Shown piece by piece: positions 23,044 through 32,884 of a DNA stretch of 36,442 nt. The notes beneath the pieces were generated by a model that was not told where the DNA came from, did not search any database, and was given only the letters and a program-made list of their open reading frames with translations. Numbering within the stretch: the stretch's first letter is position 1; each line of letters opens with the position of its first letter. The position numbers and the translations under genes were made by a program. Source of the DNA: Pseudomonas sp. PIC25 (GTDB lineage: Bacteria > Pseudomonadota > Gammaproteobacteria > Pseudomonadales > Pseudomonadaceae); contig NZ_MUJY01000071.1 in the NCBI RefSeq assembly GCF_002286785.1, forward strand, positions 1 to 36,442, read 5' to 3'.

Positions 23044-24171
23044 CTAAGAAGCCGACGCCCCCAGGCCCGGCAACGAGTCATCGACACGCACCTGAATCCC
23101 CGTGAACCGCGCAGGCGCGAGCTTCGCCTGGAAGAATTCGGTGATTTCCTCCTTCTCCTTCGGTGTCAACGACAGTGCAAGGCTGTTCGGCCAGCGCCCC
23201 TGCTGGAATGCCATCAGTTCCGGGGCGTTCCGGGAGCGTAGGAGTTCCAGGGCATCGCTCCACCAGGTGCGTTTGCAGGCCAGGGCATAGGGGTTGTCCG
23301 GCATGGCACAGCCAAAAGCCAGGCTGCGTCCGACCTCGCGCAAGGGCTCTTGCAGGGTACGCAGCTTCCACTTGGCCTGAAGCTTGTCCAGGGGGGACGG
23401 GCGGGGTTTTTCGGTGGGAACGTCTAGGCAGAGGTCGATGAGTTCCGGCGTGTACCGCTCGCCGTACATCTCGAAGAACACCGAAATCATTTCGTGGAAG
23501 AAGCGCTTCGACGCGGAATAGTGGCGAATGCTTTTCTTCGCCTCGATCAGGGTCTTGCAGTAGAGCGAAAAGGACAGGGCGATCTGCCCGACCACGCTGT
23601 CGGCGATGCCGAAGGTCTGCCAGCGATCCAGGCGGCGGATGGCATCCCGCACCAAGGGGCGGTTGCTGGCGGCGAGGCCGTAGACGCCGGACGCGCACAA
23701 TCTGAGATCATGCGCCGGCATGCCGCCCTGGGTAACGAGCCCCGCGACCAGGCCGGCATATTCGGGCAAGTGCATGGCTTCGCCCCAGGTATGCCGGACT
23801 TCATCCACCACGCAGGTGTCATGGTCGATATTGGCCAGCAAGGTCGATGGGTCGGCGAGGAAGAACGTGTCCGTGTCCATGAACAGTGTCTTCTCGGCGT
23901 ATTCCAGCCCCATTTCCATGACACAGGCCTTGCGCCGATAGATGCATCGCCCCTCCCCCAGCCACCTGTCCAGGACCTCACGGGACAGCGAAACGATTTC
24001 GACCGGCCAACCGGAGAAATGCCGGGGCACGTCCGTCATCACCCGGATGGGAATGGAGCTGCGCTCCCGTCCCAGACGCGCCAATGCGGTGAGAATGGAA
24101 AACTTGGTTTCGAGGCGATGGTTGCGTTGATCGCCATGGCAAAAATAGAGGATCTGACTTTCCGACTTCAT
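23044..24171 (-). CDS. Glycosyltransferase-like protein (GT-A type)
   Basis: The 375-residue product has a Rossmann-like start (ILYFCHGDQRNHRLETKFSILTALARL), a segment FMDTDTFFLADPSTLL that matches the metal-binding DxD of GT-A enzymes, and SGVYGLAASNRPLVRD, GIADSVVGQIALS and a conserved-looking IRHYSASKRFFHEMI. No signal peptide or helix is evident, so it is cytoplasmic. The sugar donor and acceptor are unknown. The ATG at 24171 has a weak ribosome site. It is convergent with ppiC and not in a polysaccharide cluster. Family-level assignment to a specific GT family is not possible by eye. Confidence 0.72.
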   Translation of the reverse strand: MKSESQILYFCHGDQRNHRLETKFSILTALARLGRERSSIPIRVMTDVPRHFSGWPVEIVSLSREVLDRWLGEGRCIYRRKACVMEMGLEYAEKTLFMDTDTFFLADPSTLLANIDHDTCVVDEVRHTWGEAMHLPEYAGLVAGLVTQGGMPAHDLRLCASGVYGLAASNRPLVRDAIRRLDRWQTFGIADSVVGQIALSFSLYCKTLIEAKKSIRHYSASKRFFHEMISVFFEMYGERYTPELIDLCLDVPTEKPRPSPLDKLQAKWKLRTLQEPLREVGRSLAFGCAMPDNPYALACKRTWWSDALELLRSRNAPELMAFQQGRWPNSLALSLTPKEKEEITEFFQAKLAPARFTGIQVRVDDSLPGLGASAS

Positions 24172-24406
24172 CGCTGACCGTACCTGAATGGCAACAGGGA
24201 CCGAGCGTTCGGGGAACCCACGACGGGTTACCGACGAGGCCTGCCGCTACAGTATTTGTCCGAGAAGTTGGCTAACTTAGTTCAGCACTGGGGAGTCGTG
24301 ACGGATTTCTTCGGTATCTGATAGCAACTGCACATCAGAACTGCCAACCATAAAGGTTTTGGCAGGGTGGCACCGCCACGGACAGGACGATGTGCAGAGG
24401 AGAAAC
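24172..24406. other. Intergenic region, no gene seen
   Basis: This segment lies between two minus-strand genes and should contain the promoter of the glycosyltransferase-like gene. A small inverted repeat AAGTTGGCTAACTT lies near 24266-24279. No coding frame is convincing. Confidence 0.4.
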
Positions 24407-24429
24407 GGGGCAGGCTAGACACCTGCCCC
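24407..24429 (-). terminator. Terminator of the 24436-24696 gene
   Basis: GGGGCAGG (24407-24414) pairs with CCTGCCCC (24422-24429) around a 7-base loop, seven bases beyond the minus-strand stop. On the minus strand it is followed by GTTTCT, a weak U tract. Confidence 0.65.
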
Positions 24430-24435
24430 TTCGGC

Positions 24436-24696
24436 TCATGCCGCCTGGGCGTATAGCGCCCTGCCGTGGTCGAGGCACTGGTCGACCAGCCATTTTCCAT
24501 GAGCGATGGAAGCGTGCTGGGCTTTTTCCAGGTCGGCCAGGAAGGCGTGGTCCAGGGGCAACGGGAAGCGCCGCGTGGTCCGCCCCTCGGTATCGGTGAT
24601 GCGGCATCCGCCGGCCCAGGGCGTCGGGCTGCCCGCATACTGCAGGACCTCGGCAGTGATGATGTAGTCGCGGTAGGTGCAGTGCATCGTGCTCAT
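24436..24696 (-). CDS. Small conserved hypothetical protein
   Basis: This 86-residue protein starts MSTMHCTYRDYIITAEVLQY. It has a beta-rich N-terminal half (AGGCRITDTEGRTTRRFPLPL) and a helical C-terminal half (ADLEKAQHASIAHGKWLVDQCLDHGRALYAQAA). The ATG at 24696 has a GAGGTGA ribosome site. No signal peptide is present. The function is not recognised. Antisense frames on + are less protein-like. It is flanked by a good terminator. Confidence 0.72.
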   Translation of the reverse strand: MSTMHCTYRDYIITAEVLQYAGSPTPWAGGCRITDTEGRTTRRFPLPLDHAFLADLEKAQHASIAHGKWLVDQCLDHGRALYAQAA

Positions 24697-25291
24697 TGGC
24701 TCACCTCACATTGCTGAGGGCTCTGCCACATCACGGTGGCTCGGCCAGGTTGTCCCCCTGTGGCAAGTTGGCGAATCGCGCCAACGGCCCGGTACGCGAT
24801 AACGCCCAGGCCGTCTTGGGAGGGTACACCCCGATCGGCCTTCGTGGAGTGCCGGTGGTCTGGACGTACCGGTGAGGTTTTTGGTTCTGCCTGCGTTAGC
24901 TATTGGATGAAGCTCTCTAGCACGACCTTTTCGCTGTGCAACGCAACCCCTCTCCCCCTTGAAGGGCAGAGGGAAGTCGCGCCGCCAGGCATGGCGAAGT
25001 GATCCTGATGCTTTGTCGTTGCCAAGACTTGCAGAAGAGGTTCGGCCAACTCCGACGCCCCGTCAGGAGGCCGGGCGGAATCGTCGTGTAGGGGGCCGCC
25101 GAGGTCGTGCCCCCGGAGCGGCGATGGAGGGAGGGAAGGAAGTCGAGCGAAGCATGGCGGGGCAAGCCCTCTTGGTTACGTTCTGGGGCCACTGCCAGAA
25201 GTAACTCGCCCGGGGGCGAAACAAGAAGGGCCGCGAAACTCAGTAATCGTTTGACGCAGGACGTTCCAGCAACAAGAGTTTTTTCACCCCG
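24697..25291. other. Gene-free region with repeat debris
   Basis: About 600 bases have no credible gene. A 65-bp stretch (24999-25063) recurs inverted at 35701-35765. Farther along, a hairpin pairs GTTAC-TTCTGG (25175-25186) with CCAGAA-GTAAC (25195-25205), similar to intergenic elements known from Pseudomonas and relatives. The small open frames here (for example the 81-residue frame on +) are low-complexity Arg/Gly-rich and look like repeat-encoded junk. Confidence 0.6.
24999..25063 (+). repeat. Dispersed 65-bp repeat, copy A
   Basis: It begins GTGATCCTGATGCTTTGTC and ends ACTCCGACGCCCCGT. The reverse complement of 35701-35765 matches it over the full 65 bases with five mismatches. The two copies are inverted and about 10.6 kb apart. 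Confidence 0.85.
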
Positions 25292-25321
25292 TTGTCGATT
25301 GCCGCCCTCGCGGTTCGACAA
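25292..25321. repeat. Hairpin upstream of the VOC gene
   Basis: TTGTCGA (25292-25298) pairs with TCGACAA (25315-25321), and an inner CCGC / GCGG pair lies inside. It ends about 35 bases before the AAGGAG of the VOC gene and could be an operator or attenuator. No known factor site is recognised. Confidence 0.45.
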
Positions 25322-25370
25322 TGATACGAACCGCCCCGATATCGGCGCCCCCCACACAAGGAGTTTTTCC

Positions 25371-25772
25371 ATGGTGACCGACATTTTCGTCAACCTGCCC
25401 GTCAGGAACCTGCAGCAGTCCATTGCGTTCTTCACCCGGCTGGGCTTTACCTTCAATCCCGAATACACCGATGAGACCGCCACCTGCATGATCGTGGCCG
25501 AGCACATCTACGTAATGTTGCTGGTGGAAGAGAAATTCCAGGGCTTCACCCCGAAGCCGCTGTGCGATGCACGGAAAGCTACCGAAGTGCTGGTGTGCCT
25601 GTCGCTGCCGGACCGTGCCGAGGTCGACGGCATGGTGGAAAAAGCCGTGGCGGCTGGCGGGCGGACCTACCACGAGCCGCAGGACCACGGCTTCATGTAC
25701 CAGCATGGTTTCGAGGATCTGGATGGGCACATCTGGGAACTGGTTGCGATGGCGCAGGCACCGGAACAGTGA
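25371..25772 (+). CDS. VOC-family protein (glyoxalase / bleomycin-resistance fold)
   Basis: The 133-residue product shows the vicinal-oxygen-chelate pattern: TDIFVNLPVRNLQQSIAFFTRLGFTFNPEYT, MIVAEHIYVMLLVEEKF, LVCLSLPDRAEVDGMVEKAVAAGG and the C-terminal FEDLDGHIWEL, which carries the typical Asp-Gly-His and Glu metal ligand. It belongs to the lactoylglutathione-lyase-like group whose members often have unknown substrates. The ATG at 25371 has AAGGAG seven bases upstream; the open frame to 25107 is repeat DNA. It is monocistronic. Confidence 0.9.
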   Translation: MVTDIFVNLPVRNLQQSIAFFTRLGFTFNPEYTDETATCMIVAEHIYVMLLVEEKFQGFTPKPLCDARKATEVLVCLSLPDRAEVDGMVEKAVAAGGRTYHEPQDHGFMYQHGFEDLDGHIWELVAMAQAPEQ

Positions 25773-25945
25773 CGGGTACCTGGAGCGTTCGCAGCACCAC
25801 CCGGCTCCGCGAACGCTCCGGGACAATTCGCCGCATCCCCTGCCCCAACCCAGCGCTTACACTGCCGCCCGACGACGCCCGGCAGAACGCGTCGCATCTG
25901 CTTTGTGTGTAAACCTTCCCTATCGCCCCACAGCGAGGTTTACCC

Positions 25946-26281
25946 ATGGCCATCACATCCGCCGACATCTGCGCCGCTGCCGACCGCCTCAAGGGATTCG
26001 TCGGTTTTAACCGCAAGACCGGCAAGCACATCGTCCGCTTCAGCGAGGACTCGTTCGGCATGGACGTCGACGAAGACAGCATCGCCCTGGCCTGCGAGTT
26101 CGTCTGGTGCCCAGCAGAAGGCGACGTGGCGCGCCTCAGCCGAGAGCGGATTCGCCTGTTGCTGGAGCAGAACATCAACGACCGCCTGGATCTCGGCGAA
26201 CCGCTGCTCACTTACCTGCGCCGCGAAGACCTGCCGGAGATTCTCGCCCGCCGCCAGGTGCTCCGGGCAGATGCCGGTTGA
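25946..26281 (+). CDS. Conserved small hypothetical protein
   Basis: The 111-residue product, MAITSADICAAADRLKGFVGFNRKTG onward, has a strand-rich middle (KHIVRFSEDSFGMDVDEDSIALACEFVW) and a helical, charged C-terminal half (LSRERIRLLLEQNINDRL, TYLRREDLPEILARRQ). No signal peptide or domain is recognised. A GCGAGG site lies about eight bases before the ATG. It converges on the PAQR gene with eight bases between stops. Confidence 0.75.
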   Translation: MAITSADICAAADRLKGFVGFNRKTGKHIVRFSEDSFGMDVDEDSIALACEFVWCPAEGDVARLSRERIRLLLEQNINDRLDLGEPLLTYLRREDLPEILARRQVLRADAG

Positions 26282-26289
26282 ACCGACCT

Positions 26290-26928
26290 CTACAGGACGT
26301 AGCGCCACACCGCCACGAAGTGCAGCAGGCTGCCGGCGATGACGAACAGGTGCCAGATGCCGTGCCAGTGGCGGAAGCGGCTGTCGTAGGCGAAGAACAG
26401 GATGCCCACGGTATAGGCCACCCCGCCGCTGGCCAGCCAGAGGAAGCCGGGGGTGCCCAAGGCGTCGATCAACGGGTCGACGGCGATCAGTACGATCCAG
26501 CCCATCACTGCGTAGATGACGATGGAGAGAATGCGCGCTTCCGAGCGCGGCTTGATTTCCTGCAGCATGCCGATTACCGCCAGGCCCCAGACGATGCCGA
26601 ACAGCGTCCAACCCCAGGTGCCCTGCAGAGTCACCAGGCAGAACGGTGTGTAGCTGCCGGCGATCATCAGGTAGATGGACAGGTGGTCGAGCTTGCGCAG
26701 GACCACCTTGGCCCGTCCGCGTAGGCTGTGGTACAGCGTCGAAATGCTGTACAGCACTACCAGCGAAAAACCGTAGATGGCGACACCGACGATCTTGCGC
26801 GGGTCGCCGTCGAGACCGGCCAGCACCAGCAGCCATACCGCGCCGATCGTCGCCAGCACGGCGCCGACCAGATGGGTCCAGGCGTTGAAGCGTTCCCCGT
26901 GATACATGTGTTGCAAACCCTTGTTCAT
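26290..26928 (-). CDS. Hemolysin III / PAQR family membrane protein
   Basis: This 212-residue, seven-helix protein of the YqfA/hemolysin III (PAQR, CREST) superfamily has the conserved elements: MYHGERFNAWTHLVGAV, LYSISTLYHSLRG with Ser/His, KLDHLSIYLMIAGSYTPF with Asp-His, and the C-terminal FRHWHGIWHLFVIAGSLLHF with HxxxH. Relatives affect membrane energetics or lipid homeostasis; the haemolysin name is historical. The start used is 26928, but the ATG at 26907 (MYHGERF) after AAGGG is also possible. It is monocistronic. Confidence 0.9.
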   Translation of the reverse strand: MNKGLQHMYHGERFNAWTHLVGAVLATIGAVWLLVLAGLDGDPRKIVGVAIYGFSLVVLYSISTLYHSLRGRAKVVLRKLDHLSIYLMIAGSYTPFCLVTLQGTWGWTLFGIVWGLAVIGMLQEIKPRSEARILSIVIYAVMGWIVLIAVDPLIDALGTPGFLWLASGGVAYTVGILFFAYDSRFRHWHGIWHLFVIAGSLLHFVAVWRYVL

Positions 26929-27054
26929 TCATTCAGCCGGGCACGATACCCGAGATATTCGCGTCTGTAGCACGCCGAAAGATGTGCCGCCAGAATCTCA
27001 GGCTCCTCGCCAGGGGTATGCTGGTACGCCGAACCTGGCCAGAGGAGATCGATG

Positions 27055-27252
27055 ATGGGCCGTAGCGACTTTCACCGTGAACACGCCGAACAGGCACATG
27101 CCGAGGCTATGCGTCTGCTGGCGCAGCGCGAAGCCCTGGGCGGGCGCTGGCTGGCCTGGGTCGCCACGGAGCTGTACCGGCTGAGTCCAGCGGAGTATGT
27201 CGCCATGGTACGCCGCGAACTGGAGCGGCTGGCCGCACAATCGAGTGATTAA
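27055..27252 (+). CDS. Small hypothetical protein
   Basis: A 65-residue, mostly helical acidic protein: MGRSDFHREHAEQAHAEAMRLLAQREALGG then WLAWVATELYRLSPAEYVAMVRRELERLAAQ. AGGAGA lies seven bases before ATG 27055; ATG 27052 is too close but cannot be ruled out. No family is recognised. Good start context and normal codon use support it. Confidence 0.7.
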   Translation: MGRSDFHREHAEQAHAEAMRLLAQREALGGRWLAWVATELYRLSPAEYVAMVRRELERLAAQSSD

Positions 27253-27357
27253 CCACACAGAGATTTCGCGAACCAATCGACCCCATCGAGAATGCCAATG
27301 AGGCGCTCGGAGGGGCCATCGTTATGCTCGGAGCACCGATTGCACAGGAGCCATAGC

Positions 27358-27879
27358 ATGACTGCCAGAGCGTACGAACCCTCCCAGCTCGACGACGAAA
27401 CCCTGGACTTCGCTGCCCGCGTGTTCGATTACGCCCGCAGCGGGGACAGCGCGGCGCTGGCCACGTTGCTGGAACAGGGCCTGCCGCCGGACCTGCGCAA
27501 CCACCGCGGCGACAGCCTGCTCATGCTGGCCAGCTACCATGGTCATCTGCAGACCAGCCAGATATTGCTGGCGCACGGCGCCGACCCGGACCTGCGCAAC
27601 CAGAGCGGACAGACGCCCCTGGCCGGCGCGGCGTTCAAGGGCGACCTGCCGATGATCCAGTTGCTGCTGGAACACAACGCCGACGTGAACGGCACGACGC
27701 CGGATGGCAAGACGGCGCTGGCGATCGCCGCCCTCTTCGACCGGGTCGAGGCGATCGACCTGCTGCTGGCGCATGGCGCCGATCCGCAGCATCGCGATGC
27801 CAACGGCCTCACCCCGCTGGACGCCGCCCAGCGCATGGGCGCCCTCAAGGCCGCCGAGCGATTGCTGTATGCCAGTTGA
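27358..27879 (+). CDS. Ankyrin-repeat protein
   Basis: The 173-residue cytoplasmic protein has a short N-terminal helix and four ankyrin repeats: HRGDSLLMLASYHGHLQTSQILLAHGAD, NQSGQTPLAGAAFKGDLPMIQLLLEHNAD, TPDGKTALAIAALFDRVEAIDLLLAHGAD, and DANGLTPLDAAQRMGALKAAERLL. Ankyrins bind partner proteins; the partner is unknown. The ATG at 27358 follows CAGGAG by seven bases. There is no signal peptide. It converges with the Ser/Thr kinase gene, 11 bases apart, but there is no evidence of joint function. Confidence 0.93.
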   Translation: MTARAYEPSQLDDETLDFAARVFDYARSGDSAALATLLEQGLPPDLRNHRGDSLLMLASYHGHLQTSQILLAHGADPDLRNQSGQTPLAGAAFKGDLPMIQLLLEHNADVNGTTPDGKTALAIAALFDRVEAIDLLLAHGADPQHRDANGLTPLDAAQRMGALKAAERLLYAS

Positions 27880-27890
27880 GCGGCGAGCCG

Positions 27891-29783
<1,893 letters not shown>

Positions 29784-29896
29784 GGAAGAATCCGCGCGCG
29801 CGTCCGGTGATTGATTTCTCGGCAAGCCGGACCCTGTACTGCCTGTTCGTCTCCGACCTGAGTTAGTAAGAGAGATCCACTTTTCGATAGTTCCCA

Positions 29897-29931
29897 GGTG
29901 CCGCCATCCAACGTGTGTGAATGGCGGAACC
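29897..29931 (-). terminator. Hairpin downstream of the second beta-helix gene
   Basis: GGT-CCGCCAT (29897-29907) pairs with ATGGCGG-ACC (29921-29931) with one mismatch. It lies between the stop of the minus-strand beta-helix gene and the kinase gene. No U-run, so activity is uncertain. Confidence 0.45.
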
Positions 29932-29960
29932 TGTAACGAACGTCACGTTTATCGCATCGA

Positions 29961-31307
29961 TCAGGGGCGGATACGCTCGTAGGCGCCCAGGTCGCACAGT
30001 GCCACCCCGTCTCCATCGCCATCCTGCGGGCGGGGTACGCCGCGCTGGTCGTGGCGGGTGCAACTGCCGATGCCAATATCCAATGCCGGGCTGCCCTTGC
30101 GCAGCGCATGAGTCTGTGTCGTGCCTTTGTTGTTCGACAGCACGTGCAGGACCTTGCGGAACGTCAGCGCATCGTCCACCAGCACGTCGGCGGTGCAGTT
30201 GCCGGTGTCGCCGCCGAGCAGCAGCCCGATGGCCCGGTAGGTGCCGAGTGTCGCGCAGTTGGCCGGCGATCCGTCGAGCCGGTTGCCGGCAATCAGGCTG
30301 TTGCGGATCAGCAGGTTGCCGCTGTTGCTCACGCCCAGCCCGTCGTTGCCGGCGATGGTCACATTGACCAGGCGTGCCTGGACGTTGGCATCCTCGGCAA
30401 AACGGGCGAAGCCATTGGTCAGCACCCCGTTGGTTTCGATACCTTGATTACCGCTGAGGGTACTGTTGGTCAGCAACAGTCGGCCACCGGCACGATTGGC
30501 GATGGCGCTGCCGCCTCCACCGAACAGAGGCACGCCCGCCGTGTTGTCGACGAAGGTGGTGCGGGCCACGTCGGCGACGCCTTCGTTATACAGCGCGCCA
30601 CCCTGGCCGTAGTCACCATCGCTGTCGGTCACGCTGTTGCGGCGCAGGGTGCTGTCGCGCAGCAGCAGGTCGCCCCGGTTGAAAATCGCGCCGCCGCGAC
30701 CGAAGAAGCCCTCGTCTCCGTTGGAGTTGTTGCCCTCGAACAGGGCGTGACTGACGCTCAGGCTGGCGAAGTTGGCGACGGCCCCGCCCTGCCCCTGGAT
30801 ACCGGCATCGGCACGGTTGCTCAGGAAGCTGACCCGGTGCACGACGGTTTCCCCATCGTTGCGAACGGCACCGCCGTAGGTATCGGCCAGGCCGTCACGC
30901 AGGGTCAACCGGCGCAGCTGCAACCGCGCGCCCGGAAGCACTTCGATCAGCCGCTCGGTGCTGCCCTGGATGACGGAGCCATCCTGCGACGCACCGACCA
31001 GGGTGATGTCACCCCGGATATCCAGGTCGCCCCGCACACCGTCGTCCTCATCGGGGTCGGGGTCTTCGTCGGGATTCCAGACAGGGTCGGGCAAGGTCAG
31101 GCTGTAGGTGGCCTCGCGCAGGATGACGCGGTGCGAACCGGGCATGGCGTTGGCCCGGTAGAGCGTTTCACGCAGAGAACAGGCCGTGGTACAGCCGGGG
31201 TCGAAACTGTCGCTGGTCTTGTCGACGACGAAGTCCGCGGCGGACGCCGCGAACGGAGCGCTCAGGCAGAGTGCGCCCAGGGCGCGGAAGAAGGGGAATG
31301 CGGGCAT
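29961..31307 (-). CDS. Secreted right-handed beta-helix protein (CSLREA / choice-of-anchor Q type), paralogue 2
   Basis: The 448-residue product has a signal peptide (MPAFPFFRALGALCLSAPFA, cleavage after ASA) and VDKTSDSFDPGCTTACSLRETLYRANAMPG. Beta-helix coils with GGAVRNDG, GGAVANFA, GGAIFNRG and GGALYNEG follow. It ends CTRHDQRGVPRPQDGDGDGV and CDLGAYERIRP. The order of elements and the end match the + strand protein at 11470-12822 closely, so they are paralogues. The ATG at 31307 has GGAG eight bases upstream; the longer open frame is non-coding-like. It lies upstream of the kinase gene but with its own terminator-like hairpin. Confidence 0.87.
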   Translation of the reverse strand: MPAFPFFRALGALCLSAPFAASAADFVVDKTSDSFDPGCTTACSLRETLYRANAMPGSHRVILREATYSLTLPDPVWNPDEDPDPDEDDGVRGDLDIRGDITLVGASQDGSVIQGSTERLIEVLPGARLQLRRLTLRDGLADTYGGAVRNDGETVVHRVSFLSNRADAGIQGQGGAVANFASLSVSHALFEGNNSNGDEGFFGRGGAIFNRGDLLLRDSTLRRNSVTDSDGDYGQGGALYNEGVADVARTTFVDNTAGVPLFGGGGSAIANRAGGRLLLTNSTLSGNQGIETNGVLTNGFARFAEDANVQARLVNVTIAGNDGLGVSNSGNLLIRNSLIAGNRLDGSPANCATLGTYRAIGLLLGGDTGNCTADVLVDDALTFRKVLHVLSNNKGTTQTHALRKGSPALDIGIGSCTRHDQRGVPRPQDGDGDGVALCDLGAYERIRP

Positions 31308-31632
31308 GGCACAGGCTCCATCCAAGTGAAAGATTCCTTGTCGGAGACTGCCCGGCTTCCGGCAGACAACGAGGTTGGCCGGCGGGTCGGGATGGCCGGC
31401 CGGCTCTACGTAGACCGACGGAGGATGGAGGGGTTCTTCGGAAGCGGCCACCGGCCGTCGCCTGGTTGCCAGGCTGATACGCATACCGCTTTTCGTAGGA
31501 GCCAGCTCTGCTGGCGAAAACTGTTCGTTTCGCGAGGAGAGTTCGCCCTCCCTATGAATCTCCGGGTGGGAGCGAATTCATTCGCGAACGGCCAGCAGCC
31601 GGTTCACGAATGAATTAGCCCCCACGGCCGGA
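31308..31632. other. Intergenic region with REP copies
   Basis: No gene is seen here. A REP copy (GTAGGAGCC class) at 31495-31518 and a second small hairpin GCGAA-TTCA-TTCGC at 31573-31586 lie here, typical of Pseudomonas intergenic DNA. Confidence 0.6.
31495..31518 (+). repeat. Pseudomonas-type REP (GTAGGAGCC... class), copy b
   Basis: It is identical over 24 bases to 9824-9847, with hairpin GCCAGC-TCT-GCTGGC at 31501-31515. Confidence 0.8.
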
Positions 31633-32082
31633 TCAGCTGGCGCGGGCCAGATTGCGCAGAGCCTTGACCTCGTCATGGTTGCGCTGCACGCCCTGGTACT
31701 GTTTTTCCACCAGCAGGCGCACGTTGGCCGGCAGGTCTTTCTCCAACGCTTCGCGGTAGGCCTTCAGCGCCACGTCCTCGCCACGTTCGCATTCGTTGAG
31801 AATGGCTTCGTCGCTCTTGCCGGTGATCATGGATTTCAGGTCGACCCAGCGCCGGTGCAGATTGCCGGCGATGCTCGAATGGGTTTCGGGCTCGCCGCCC
31901 AGCGAACGAACCATCTCCTGCAGTTCGCGCGCCGCCTCGGCGCAACCCAGGGCCCGCTGGCTGAAAGTGCTTTTCAGCTGGGTGTTCCTGATCCCTTCGG
32001 CGCACTCACGAAAGCCTTTCTCACCGTCTTTGCAGGTCTCGATCAAGTCATTGAGTACCGAAATCACGTCTTTGTTGTCCAT
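31633..32082 (-). CDS. PA2169-family ferritin-like four-helix-bundle protein (DUF2383)
   Basis: The 149-residue product is all-helical and matches the DUF2383/TIGR02284 family: VLNDLIETCKDGEKGFRECAEGI, the LGCAEAARELQEMV helix, and two further helices with Glu/His clusters (ECERGEDVALKAYREAL; KQYQGVQRNHDEVKALRNLA). Members are four-helix bundles of unknown function, often stress-linked in Pseudomonas. The ATG at 32082 has a GAGGAGAG site. Confidence 0.9.
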   Translation of the reverse strand: MDNKDVISVLNDLIETCKDGEKGFRECAEGIRNTQLKSTFSQRALGCAEAARELQEMVRSLGGEPETHSSIAGNLHRRWVDLKSMITGKSDEAILNECERGEDVALKAYREALEKDLPANVRLLVEKQYQGVQRNHDEVKALRNLARAS

Positions 32083-32200
32083 TTCGCTCTCCTCTGAATC
32101 AGAAGGTGCTCATCGGCCAAACCGCTCTGGTCCGGCCGCCTGTTAGGGTGGACTACCCGTTTTCGGGAAAGGTTCAGGGACCTCCGATGGGAGGGACGGG

Positions 32201-32797
32201 TCATTCGCTCCCGGTCAGGCCATGGAAATAGGCGAGCACCGAAGGCGGCTCGTAAGCCTGCATGCGTGCGACCTTGTCGCGGATGAAAGCGTCGAACAGG
32301 TCCGGGTCCTGGAAATAGACGCCGGTGAAGAGCGCCATGTAGGTCTTGCGGCCATCCCAGAAGGAAAACATGTTGCCGATGGGACGACCGTGAAGGGTCA
32401 GCAGATAGAGCCGCGCCCCCTCGCCATAGCGATGGGTCAGCTCGATCGGCGTCCTCTCCAGGTCGCTGAGCTGGCGCCCGAGCACGAAACCCAGCTCCCA
32501 GCCAGTGGCATCGCCCAGAGACGACTGGGCGGTGAAATGCCGGTTGAAGCTGTTGATCAGGTAGAAGTCGCCAGCGCCCGACTGCTCGTAGGACAGTTCC
32601 ACCCCCTGGCCGGCGTAGGTCATCGTCTTGTGGAAGCGCCCGGAGCGGGCGGGCGCCAGTTCCACGCCGAAATCCCGGAATTCCTGCTCCGTCAGCAGCA
32701 AACCGCGCTCATCTTCGCCCAGATCGCTGCCCATGCTGCAAGCCGCGAGCAGGCACGCAACCACGAACGCGACCACGCACTTCATCACATGGCACAT
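32201..32797 (-). CDS. Putative lipoprotein
   Basis: The 198-residue product starts with a lipoprotein signal (MCHVMKCVVAFVVACLLAAC; the lipobox Cys is at residue 20, followed by Ser, favouring the outer membrane). The mature part contains YAGQGVELSYEQSGAGDFYLINSFNRHF, LGFVLGRQLSDL and a C-terminal PDLFDAFIRDKVARM segment. No family is recognised. AGGGA lies seven bases before the ATG at 32797. It stands alone; the next minus gene upstream begins 900 bases away. Confidence 0.8.
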   Translation of the reverse strand: MCHVMKCVVAFVVACLLAACSMGSDLGEDERGLLLTEQEFRDFGVELAPARSGRFHKTMTYAGQGVELSYEQSGAGDFYLINSFNRHFTAQSSLGDATGWELGFVLGRQLSDLERTPIELTHRYGEGARLYLLTLHGRPIGNMFSFWDGRKTYMALFTGVYFQDPDLFDAFIRDKVARMQAYEPPSVLAYFHGLTGSE

Positions 32798-32884
32798 CGA
32801 AACATCCCTGTCGGTCCATCAATGGCGGCGGAGCATGCCATAGCCGCGCACCAACATGAATCACCCGCTTCGCTTTATCCGGCG

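Noticed and set aside
24959-25204. 81-residue + frame in the repeat tract
   Set aside because: Arg/Gly-rich, overlaps the 65-bp repeat and hairpins; a similar short frame appears in copy B only because of the shared repeat.
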